Source: Macrostomum hystrix | Lineage: Eukaryota; Platyhelminthes; Macrostomidae | Assembly: GCA_950097015.1 (NCBI GenBank) | Contig: CATNEN010000039.1 | Location: 10,138,001-10,202,000 of the forward strand | Direction of reading: 5' to 3' | Length of the DNA stretch: 64,000 bases | Shown here: positions 56,201 to 64,000 of the stretch, in pieces | Numbering within the stretch: position 1 is the stretch's first letter | Layout of the letters: every line of letters starts with the position of its first letter | Made by a program: the position numbers and the translations under genes | Notes under the pieces: generated by a model | The model's input: the letters and a program-made list of their open reading frames with translations, nothing else | The model's database searches: none | Told to the model about the DNA's origin: nothing

Positions 56201-59200
56201 TTACAGCTCGCAGCCAACCCGCCAGCAAGCTGAGAAGGATGCCAAAAAGATTGAGCTCTACCAGCAGCTGGTGCACCTGTTGCAGACGCAGCCTGTTTAC
56301 CTGGCTAACCTGCTCCAGCTGACACCGGAGTCTCTTCCACTGTTGCAGCTGTTCAATTATCTGGAAGGCGATCGTGAGCAGTACCTCTACATGAGACTAT
56401 TCTCAGCCGCTTTGCCGCAAGAGTTGGCCAGGCTTTACCGGCCAGCCGAGGTGTTGTCGCCGGCGCCGGGACTAGCCAAGCTGCTCAGCGGCATGTCCAA
56501 GGCCGGACAGGTGATTGCCATTGTTAAAAGTAGCCAAGTTTTTATACCGAGGGGGGATGGCTGCGCCTGAATGCTTACAGCGTTGGGTGGTGACTGATTG
56601 GTTGACAGACTAGGCGAGGGTGTCCTGTGGTTGAGCTGTGCCTAATATTTAGGCTTGATCAGCGAAATCGGAGAAATTCTCGTCAGGGTGTCCACAGTGG
56701 CCTAGTTCCACCTGTTGTAGCACGTGTAGCCTGTAATGCCTGAAATTGAAAGGTCCAGCAAATCCGTCTAGATAAAGGTAGGTGACCACCGAAGTCGGAG
56801 ATAATGCAGTCACATTCGGTTGACATGCTGATAAATTTTGAAGGCCTGGCATGGCCGCACTAAGGCGCAGTGCTAATCCTTGTATGGAGGAAATACACTT
56901 GCGCTCTTCGTCTCCTTCTTTAGGCTTGCCTGTCGGCTCTGCTTCGTCCCCTAGTAGGAGCTTGTCTTCGCGACGCCGATCTGTGCGTCAACTCCAGCCC
57001 GGCCGAGGTGTACGCCATGTGGCTGGCCAAGATGGAAACAGACAGCGGCGTGCCAGCCGGTCTGCCCTACCAGGTTTAAATTTGCCACTTATTTTGATAT
57101 TTTAACTACAGGGACTCATTGTTCTACTTTAAGTAGTATCCAATGCGAATTTTTATATTAAAACTCCAGGTAACAGCTGAGCAGGCCCTAGAGCAGCCGG
57201 AAGTTCGAGCCCTATTAGATGCCAATGTTCGCTCATTGCGCCAGACTGCCGGTCAATTTGTGCGCGCTCTGACCCAGTGCCGCCTGCCTTATTCTGTTAG
57301 ACTGGCTGCCAAATGTGTGCGCGAATGCCTTGTGCCAATGCTGACCGCCGCCAACTCGGCTAGTCCTGAGAAGGACGCTATTAAGCTCACCTGCCAGATG
57401 GTGAGGTTATTTTATGGAGTTTTGTAATGCCTGAAATTGTAATTAACATATTTTATTGTAGGCTGTTAACTGCGTCAAAAATTGGGGCTCTCAACTGCGT
57501 TATAATTGGGGCTCTTAACTTTTAGAATTAGGGCTTCAACTGCGTTAGAATTGGGGCTCTTAACTGCTTTAGAATTGGGGCTTCAACTGCGTTAGAATTG
57601 GGGCTCTTAACTGCTTTAGAATTAGGGCTTCAACTGCGTTAGAATTGGGGCTCTTAACTGCTTTAGAATTAGGGCTTCAACTGCGTTAGAATTGGGGCTC
57701 TTAACTGCTTTAGAATTAGGGCTTCAACTGCGTTAGAATTGGGGCTCTTAACTGCTTTAGAATTAGGGCTTCAACTGCGTTAGAATTGGGGCTCTTAACT
57801 GCTTTAGAATTAGGGCTTCAACTGCGTTAGAATTGGGGCTCTTAACTGCTTTAGAATTAGGGCTTCAACTGCGTTAGAATTGGGGCTCTTAACTGCTTTA
57901 GAATTAGGGCTCTCAACTGCGTTAGAGTTAGGGCTCTCAACTGCGTTATAATTGCGGCTCTCTACTGTTAAAGTAAGAATTAGTTACATAAAGTGTAAAT
58001 TGTTTTCAAAGAATTAAACAATTTTCCCAAATCCCCAGGTGATCACACGCTTCATCAGTCCGATGCTGGCCTCTCCGGAGTCGCACGACGTCATCGACGA
58101 TGCCAGCCTGCTGCCGCTGAAGCCGGAGCAGCGGCGCACTCTAGGCAGCGTGGCCAAGATGCTGCAGCTGGCTGCGGCCAATAAAGGCTTCGGCGCCGAG
58201 AGCTGCGCCCATCTGCACTGCCTGAATCGCAGCCTGCGCGAGTGGCACCAATCGCTGAGGGATCTGTTGCTAACCGAGTGCAGAGAGACGGCCGATCCTG
58301 GTGCCGAGTTTGACATGGACGAGTATAGCGAGATGGCCCGGCTAACGGTGCCCACACTGCACATCTCCGCCGATGATCTGCAGGTGAGTCACTGGTTTTA
58401 TCGAATATCACTAAGGTCGGATATCGTTGGTTAGCTTAAAGCACAATTTTAATCCTTGCTTGTAATAATGGGGGCTGCAGCCTGTTCCAATTTGTGTCCT
58501 TTAGCAAGTCATTTTAAATGCTTCCTTGCTTCAGTTCACAGTTCACCTAGTTATTAAATAGGTTCACCTAGACATTGGGTCTTTGCTGCTGGGTGGACAT
58601 TGGGTCTCTGCTGCTAGGTGGACATTGTGTCCATGCTGCTGGGTGGACATTGGGTCTCTGTTGCTAGGTGGACATTGTGTCCCTGCTGCTGGGTGGACAT
58701 TGTGTCCATGCTGCTGGGTGGACATTGGGTCTCTGCTGCTGGGTGGACATTGGGTCTCTGCTGCTGGGTGGACATTGTGTCCCTGCTGCTGGGTGGACAT
58801 TGTGTCCCTGCTGCGGGGTGGACATTGGGTCTCTGCTGCTAGGTGGACATTGGGTCTCTGCTGCTGGGTGGACATTGTGTCCCTGCTGCTGGGTGGACAT
58901 TGTGTCCCTGCTGCGGGGTGGACATTGGGTCTCTGCTGCTAGGTGGACATTAGGTCTCTGCTGCTGGGTGGACATTGTGTCCCTGCTGCTGGGTGGACAT
59001 TGTGTCCCTGCTGCTGGGTGGACATTGTGTCCCTGCTGCTGGGTGGACATTGTGTCCCTGCTGCTGGGTGGACATTGTGTCCCTGCTGCTGGGTGGACAT
59101 CGGCTCTCTGCTTGTGCTCCTGGACGAGGGCTAAAATTTCTTGTAGGGGGCGTAAGAACTCAGATAGAAATATAAACAATTGCCTTTCAGACTCTGCACC

Positions 59201-60763
59201 TGGACCTGTTGGAGATGCGGCCTAGCATCACTGATTCAGCCGATCCTCTGGCCGAAATTCTTGACGAACTGGAGCGCTCGGCTGACGGCGCCCGACCGTT
59301 GCTAGCTGCTGCTTCTTCAAGCTCGCAGCAACAGCAGCAGCAGGCAAGTCGAGTTACTCTGCACCTGGCGCCGCGTCACGATCCCCTCGACCTGGACTAC
59401 CTGAGCGAGCAGACCGGGCCGGCAACTCTAGCCCTGCGCACCAAGCGTCTACTTGTTGATATCCTACTCAGTTGCCATGGCGACCAGCCGTTGGACGCCC
59501 TACTCCGATCCGCGTCCACGCCAGCCGAGGAGCGCCGTCATGAGCTGCTGTTGAAATCGCGGGAAAGACTCGAGCGTCAGGTGCGAACTGGCACTGGCTG
59601 GCGCTCCCGCTCTAACCTGAAGGAGGGCGGCCTGCCGTTGGACGCTAAAAAGTCTCGAGTGTTGGAAGCTCTTGATAGGCTGGCTGTTGACGACGGCGGC
59701 AGCGGAAACTCCACCTGGTCGGTGGACCGGCTCCTGCGCGATCTGGCTGACGATATCAGGCAGTGGCACGGCAAACGGGCGAGGAGGAGACAGGAGTTGG
59801 CCAGGCTGTATGCCACCAGACAGAGGCTGGCCTGGAAGCGGCGATTCCAGGAGGAGCAGGCCGATTACTATGCTCGGTGAGTTCAGGGTAGACTCTGATT
59901 GGCTGGTGGGTGGGTCGACTGGCGGTTGTCACTGATTGGCTATTGGGTGGGCTGGACTGGAGGTTGTTACGGATTGGCTATTGGGTTTGGCGGACTGGAA
60001 GTTGTCACGGATTGGCTATTGTGTGGGGCGGACTGGCTGTTATCAGTGATTGGCTATTGGGTGGGTGGACTGGCTGTTATCAGTGATTGGCTATTGGGTG
60101 GGTGAACTGGCTGTTATCAGTGATTGGCTATTGGGTGGGTGAACTGGCTGTTATCAGTGATTGGCTATTGGGTGGGTGAACTGGCTGTTATCAGTGATTG
60201 GCTATTGGTTCAAGTGGACTGGTGGTTGTCACTGATTGGCTGGCTAATAAGTTGTTTTTTATTTTTAAGGTTTGAATGTTCTTGTCTGTCTACTATATTA
60301 GTAGAGACTTCGAGAATTGTTAGCGTTTTCTCCACCTTTTTCCAGCTACTGTCAGGCGTGCGTCCGCGGTCAGCACACTCTGGCTCGCAGCTCGGTTGCC
60401 AGCAGCGGCAGCGCCAACGTGAGCCTCGGCGGTCGCAGCTCCAGCGCCGCCTCTGCTGCCGCTGGCTGCCAGGTGAAGTACACGGCCGCCGAGCTGCACA
60501 AGCGCGGCATAGTTCAAGAGATTGACGGCCTCAGTCAGGGTCAGTATCGCAATCTGCAATTCGAAATGACCGAAATTGGCGACGGCGTCTTCGAGGTTGT
60601 GGCCAGATTCATGGGCGTGCTGATGGACCGGGTTGAGCTCACTCTGCAGGAACTGCTACGCCTACAGCACGAGGGAGCGGCCACTATTCACGTGTTTAAT
60701 AGGGCGCGAGTGAATGTCAACCTGCTGCTGCACCTCATTAATAAGAAGTTCTACAGCAAGTAG
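50294..60763 (+). CDS. IQGAP: IQGAP (Ras GTPase-activating-like scaffold), complete
   Basis: Twelve exons: 50294-50902, 51582-51797, 51887-52285, 52393-53256, 54160-54609, 55234-55640, 56207-56510, 56924-57073, 57170-57400, 58039-58383, 59191-59876, 60346-60763. All phases fit, giving 1692 residues. IQGAPs scaffold Rac1/Cdc42, actin and calmodulin; despite the GAP-like fold they do not stimulate GTP hydrolysis. In order: LSAEEMDERRRTQLAYQYL and a CH domain (~45-160, FRHTDN, YWPETTDIYDGRNMP), a helical middle, a shortened WW-like segment (~703-730), and IQ motifs (~760-870, e.g. ALQAAVRGYLVRRR, RIQAWWRGCRVRRQ). Then KIGLLVRNRITLQEVV, the GAP-related domain (~985-1320, GSVAKMLQLAAANK) and the RGCT tail (KYTAAELHKRGIVQEI, ARVNVNLLLHLINKKFYSK). 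The GAP-related domain reads RFISPMLASP where IQGAP1 has RYMNPAIVAP. Confidence 0.95.
50935..51440. repeat. Minisatellite, 23-bp/46-bp unit, IQGAP intron 1
   Basis: Alternating blocks CTTCCATCGAGCCTTCAGGG and CCACCAAGTCTTCAGGGC. The second closely resembles the sequence 15-40 bases after the exon 1 donor. Confidence 0.92.
53275..53990. repeat. Minisatellite, 32-bp unit, IQGAP intron 4
   Basis: Tandem units containing GGATCAGGGGGAGAAGG and TTAAGGATGACTGAA, with 5- or 6-G runs. Starts about 20 bases after the exon 4 donor. Confidence 0.96.
54825..54975 (+). repeat. Dispersed repeat R2, copy in IQGAP intron 5
   Basis: GTTGAATATCTTGACGGTC, GGGCTGGCGACTTGATTATT, GTTTCAGAAGATGCG and CAAAAAGTTG blocks, as in 5961-6150. 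Same sense as IQGAP. Confidence 0.75.
55735..56015 (-). repeat. SINE family S1 copy in IQGAP intron 6 (antisense)
   Basis: Reverse-strand head GCGTTTGCCTCTCGCACC, then body blocks and CTGACCCCTGAGCACACACG, as in the other S1 copies. It occupies half of the 566-base intron. Confidence 0.85.
56529..56908 (+). repeat. Dispersed repeat R1, copy 2, filling IQGAP intron 7
   Basis: It aligns with 3990-4380 from GTTTTTATACC to ACTTGCGCTC. It fills about 380 of the 413 bases of IQGAP intron 7 (56511-56923), starting about 18 bases after the donor and ending about 15 before the acceptor. It carries a small insertion (GTGTAGCCTGTAATGCC) relative to copy 1. Confidence 0.87.
57475..57965. repeat. Minisatellite, 47-bp unit, IQGAP intron 9
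   Basis: Each unit holds two related halves, GGGGCTCTTAACTGCTTTAG and GGGCTTCAACTGCGTTAG. This suggests dimerisation of a ~23-bp ancestor. The central copies are nearly identical. Confidence 0.96.
58480..58565 (+). repeat. SINE S2 core fragment
   Basis: TTTGTGTCCTTTAGCAAGTC and TTGCTTCAGTTCACAGTTCACC resemble the core of the 44365-44650 element. No tRNA-like head. It directly precedes the intron 10 array. Confidence 0.5.
58570..59105. repeat. Minisatellite, 25-bp unit, IQGAP intron 10
   Basis: Tandem units of GGTGGACATTGTGTCC plus CTGCTGCTG, with TGGGTCTCTG variants. The unit lacks stop codons in several frames, so long frames on both strands are artefacts. Confidence 0.97.
59890..60245. 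repeat. Minisatellite, 37-bp unit, IQGAP intron 11
   Basis: Tandem units containing GATTGGCTATTGGGTGGG and CTGGCTGTTATCAGT. Begins within about 25 bases of the exon 11 donor. Confidence 0.95.
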
Positions 60764-60954
60764 AATGCTTGTAGCAGTCATCGATTGATTCACTGAATCG
60801 CTGCCTGTAAATCTACATCACTCCCTATTAATTGCACAGTAATTTATTATTTGCACAAAGTGACAGCCCGTAACTTGTTACTCAAATTGATTACACAGAT
60901 CGACTATCTGTAGTCTGACACTCAATTAATTATTAGACTGTAATTTGTCACTGC

Positions 60955-61555
60955 TAATAAATTTTACAGACTGACAGGCTGTAGTGTGTCACTCCTATGT
61001 AGTTACTCAGAGTGACAGGCTGGCTGTAGTGTGTCACTCCTAATTAGTTACACAGAGTGACAGGCAGGCTGTAGTGTGTCACTCCTAATTAGTTACACAG
61101 AGTGACAGGCTGGCTGTAGTGTGTCACTCCTAATTAGTTACTCAGAGTGACAGGCTGGCTGTAATGTGTCACTCCTAAGTAGTTACTCAGAGTGACAGGC
61201 TGGCTGTAGTGTGTCACTCCTAATAAGTTAGACTAAGTCTATTACTGCTCATTGGTTATGCAGAGTGACAGGCTGTAGTGTGTCACTCCTAATAAGTTAG
61301 ACTAAGTCTATTACTGCTCATTGGTTATGCAGACTGACAGGCTGTAGTGTGTCAGTCCTAATAAGTTAGACTAAGTCTATTACTGCTCATTGGTTACACA
61401 GAGTGACAGGCTGTAGTGTGTACTCCTAATAAGTTAGACTAAGTCTATTACTGCTCATTGGTTACACAGACTGACAGGCTGTAGTGTGTCACTCCTAATA
61501 AGTTAGACTAAGTCTATTACTGCTCATTGGTTATGCAGAGTGACAGGCGCCCCTT
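60955..61555. repeat. Minisatellite with 45-bp and ~75-bp units downstream of IQGAP
   Basis: Units with CAGAGTGACAGGCTGGCTG and TAGTGTGTCACTCCTAAT. The later half carries an added block with the palindrome TAGACTAAGTCTA. Lies about 190 bases after the IQGAP stop, so it could fall in the 3' UTR. Confidence 0.93.
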
Positions 61556-61559
61556 CATC

Positions 61560-62310
61560 TATTTATGCATGCAATCAGTAGTGCCATGTTTAACTAGCTA
61601 TTACACTTTGTCCCAAAATTTTACAGCCTTATCGAATTTGTTATCAAAGTAGTCAATTTTCACATTTATCCCATTATTCCCCGTGCGCAATATCAGTTAA
61701 AGTCCCTATCACGGTGCATTAAGTGACTGCAAACTAACTACTGTAAGATTTATTCGTCAACCATAATCTTTATGTCATTGGCTTTCAATTTTTATTGACG
61801 CCGTTTAATTTCATTTACAGGAAGCATTTAGTGTTTAAGCTGCGAAATAAAACTACATTTTTTTACAAAACAACAAATCAAATTTTACTTTCTAATCTGT
61901 ATAACTTTTTGCGTTTATTAAAATTGAAGCATTTTATTATACATTTTCAGTGTGCTAAGCATATTACTAATTTATTTTATACCGACACGTATAATTCCAA
62001 CGTGGTGCTACATATTCTGCACTTTAATACCGTAATTCTATCTCCGTAATGACGTTTTTATCTAGCGCATTTTATAGTCCAGTCACTTGGTTTTTGTGCT
62101 TTAACTAAATTTTCTTTACTTTACATTTTTATTGCCAATATTAGCTTATAATTAATTAAATATATCCCTTATATTTGCATATAATATTGTCGGTGTAGCC
62201 AAAATATGCCATAAATTGATTAACGGGCGCCAGTAACATCACACTGTCATCAGTGGTTCACCATTTTTTCGGAGTCAATCAATTTAGTAGACAACTGTAT
62301 TAAAATCCAG
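61560..62310. other. AT-rich gene-free spacer
   Basis: No coding signal or known element. An 84-codon plus-strand frame at 61795-62049 is low complexity and lacks similarity. Confidence 0.5.
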
Positions 62311-62314
62311 TCTT

Positions 62315-62980
62315 CCGCTCTCATTGTCCACCTTTCCGCCCCCACTTTCTTGTCTTCCGCCCTAATTGTCTACCTTTCCGCCCCCACTTTCTTGTCTTCC
62401 GCCCTAATTGTCCACCTTTCCGCCCTCATTGTCCACCTTTCCGCCCCCACTTTCTTGTCTTCCGCCCTAATTGTCCACCTTTCCGCCCTCATTGTCCACC
62501 TTTCCGCCCCCACTTTCTTGTCTTCCGCCCTAATTGTCCACCTTTCCGCCCTCATTGTCCACCTTTCCGCCCCCACTTTCTTGTCTTCCGCCCTAATTGT
62601 CCACCTTTCCGCCCCCACTTTCTTGTCTTCCGCCCTAATTGTCCACCTTTCCGCCCCCACTTTCTTGTCTTCCGCCCTAATTGTCCACCTTTCCGCCCCC
62701 ACTTTCTTGTCTTCCGCCCTAATTGTCCACCTTTCCGCCCCCCCACTTTCTTGTCTTCCGCCCTAATTGTCCACCTTTCCGCCCCCCCACTTTCTTGTCT
62801 TCCGCCCTAATTGTCCACCTTTCCGCCCCCACTTTCTTGTCTTCCGCCCTAATTGTCCACCTTTCCGCCCTTATTGTCCACCTTTCCGCCCTCATTGTCC
62901 ACTTTCTGCTCCCACTTTCTTGTCTTCTCCCCTCATTGTCCATTTTTCCGCCCCCGCTATTTCTGTCTTATTTATTCTTC
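62315..62980. repeat. Minisatellite, 42-bp pyrimidine-rich unit
   Basis: Tandem units containing CCACTTTCTTGTCTTCCGCC and CTAATTGTCCACCTTTCCGC. Long open frames on both strands are repeat artefacts. Confidence 0.96.
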
Positions 62981-62984
62981 CGCC

Positions 62985-63200
62985 CCACTCTATATTCTTC
63001 CGCCCCCTTCTATATTCTTCCGCCCCCTTCTATATTCTTCCGCCCCCTTCTATATTCTTCCGCCCCCTTCTATATTCTTCCGCCCCCTTCTATATTCTTC
63101 CGCCCCCTTCTATATTCTTCCGCCCCTTCTATATTCTTCCGCCCCCTTCTATATTCTTCCGCCCCTTCTATATTCTTTCGCCCAATCTATATTCTTCCGC
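62985..63200. repeat. Minisatellite, 19-bp unit
   Basis: Tandem CCCTTCTATATTCTTCCGC. Shares CTTCCGCCC with the adjoining 42-bp array, so one probably gave rise to the other. Confidence 0.95.
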
Positions 63201-63422
63201 CCCCATTTTATATTTTCCGCCCCTACACAATCCGTCTTCCGCCCCAGTACTATTCCGCTCCACTATGTCAGATGACTAGGTAGAGACGGATAATTTATTA
63301 CGAGTTATGTCGTTTTTAGAACATTGAAAGCAGCTTCCGTGCTTTTAGAGAAAGTTATGCAGAGAGAGTGAGATTTCCTATTACCTGTTTATAATTTGCA
63401 GCAATTACCAGTTCGCACAGCA

Positions 63423-63680
63423 ATGCGCCTGCTGTATTTGACATTGGGCCTGGCTCTATTAGCTTGCCTGTGCCGTGCCGACACTCCGGCCAACTGCAGC
63501 TACTCCGACGCCCTTGGCACCTGGCGAATCGTTGAAACCGAGCGCTACGGAGGTAATAGCGGTATCTCGTGCGGCGGACAGGTCCAGTACAAATACAGCC
63601 TCAATGTCACTCTGCAATACCCGGACCAGGCTGTTGACAGCTTTGGCAATGTGGGATTCTGGACACTTATCTATAACCAG
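63423..63680 (+). CDS. CTSC: Cathepsin C (dipeptidyl peptidase 1), first coding exon
   Basis: There are 86 codons from ATG to donor CAG|GTGAGT; the rest lies beyond the window. A signal peptide (MRLLYLTLGLALLACLCRA) is followed directly by DTPANCSYSDALGTW, matching DTPANCTYLDLLGTW at the mature N-terminus of cathepsin C. This begins the exclusion domain, which converts a papain-type protease into a dipeptidyl aminopeptidase. In the known enzyme the N-terminal Asp holds the substrate's amino group; it is kept here at the predicted cleavage site. The NCS glycosylation sequon and FGNVGFWTLIYNQ (vertebrate LGNSGHFTIIYNQ) are also kept. The likely role is lysosomal peptide degradation. Acceptor-like TTTGCAG and TTACCAG lie 10-20 bases upstream of the ATG. 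Confidence 0.95.
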
Positions 63681-63734
63681 GTGAGTAGCTACTCAGGACT
63701 TCACTTCCGTGCTTATTATACCAATTATACCTTC

Positions 63735-64000
63735 TCCCAGATCACAAACACCGACCCCATCTTCCCCAGATCCCCAACACCGACCCCCATCTTCTCCCAG
63801 ATCCCCAACACCGACCCCCATCTTCTCCCAGATCCCCAACACCGACCCCCATCTTCTCCCAGATCCCCAACACCGACCCCCATCTTCTCCCAGATCCCCA
63901 ACACCGACCCCCATCTTCTCCCAGATCCCCAGCACCGACCCCCATCTTCTCCCAGATCCCCAACACCGACCCCATCTTTTCCCACATCTCCAACACCTCA
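63735..64000. repeat. Minisatellite, 31-bp unit, CTSC intron 1 (continues past window)
   Basis: Tandem units containing CCCATCTTCTCCCAGATCC and CCAACACCGACC. Each unit contains a pyrimidine stretch plus CAG that looks like a 3' splice site. Begins about 55 bases after the exon 1 donor and runs to the window edge. Confidence 0.95.

Noticed and set aside
58564-59225. Overlapping frames on both strands with GGHCVPAAGWTLCPCCWVDI-type repeats
   Set aside because: A 25-bp unit without stops cycles through three frames, giving a 75-bp period; it is IQGAP intron 10.
62350-63283. Leu/Pro-rich frames upstream of CTSC
   Set aside because: Translation of the 42-bp and 19-bp pyrimidine-rich arrays.

Overview
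The window is from a nuclear genome of an invertebrate animal. Genes are split by GT-AG introns, use the standard code, and are orthologous to metazoan families. Several coding starts lie within about 50 bases of a splice-acceptor-like YAG, which would fit spliced-leader trans-splicing. Together with GC-rich codons, AT-rich spacers and an extreme density of tandem repeats, this points to a lophotrochozoan, plausibly a free-living flatworm such as Macrostomum. The species is inference only.

Layout. 390-1723 (+): the 3' end of an LKB1/STK11 kinase gene, ending in a CaaX box. 2.4-6.2 kb: a 32-bp minisatellite, then two nested hAT-type elements with target-site duplications inside older dispersed repeats. 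6283-14182 (-): a complete six-exon NR2E-type nuclear receptor. 14.2-26 kb: no recognisable gene, mostly six large minisatellites. 26012-31605 (-): an unrecognised gene with an SR-type arginine/serine repeat; one of its introns carries a 5'-truncated LINE with a perfect 10-bp target duplication. 32048-37534 (+): complete dynactin subunit 2 (DCTN2), head-to-head with the previous gene. 39274-42927 (+): a filamin-like CH plus Ig-filamin-repeat gene. 44745-45669 (-): a small membrane protein and ribosomal protein eS25 (RPS25) in tandem. 46.7-50.0 kb: a SINE remnant, a Mutator-like element with iterated terminal repeats, and a 542-bp foldback element with a 9-bp target duplication. 50294-60763 (+): a complete 12-exon IQGAP gene. 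63423-63680 (+): first exon of cathepsin C, running off the window.

The genes are housekeeping and cytoskeletal/signalling genes (LKB1, dynamitin, filamin-like, IQGAP, eS25, a lysosomal protease) plus one transcription factor. They do not form one pathway. Exon coordinates were set from protein-family similarity plus GT/AG sites and checked for phase. NR2E, DCTN2 and IQGAP close exactly, at 529, 406 and 1692 codons.

The striking feature is the non-coding DNA. Most introns longer than about 500 bp, and most spacers, hold their own minisatellite with a private monomer of 16-47 bp. At least three intron arrays appear to have been seeded from splice-junction sequence. One IQGAP intron is about 90% a dispersed repeat that also occurs 52 kb away, which recalls introner-type intron gain.
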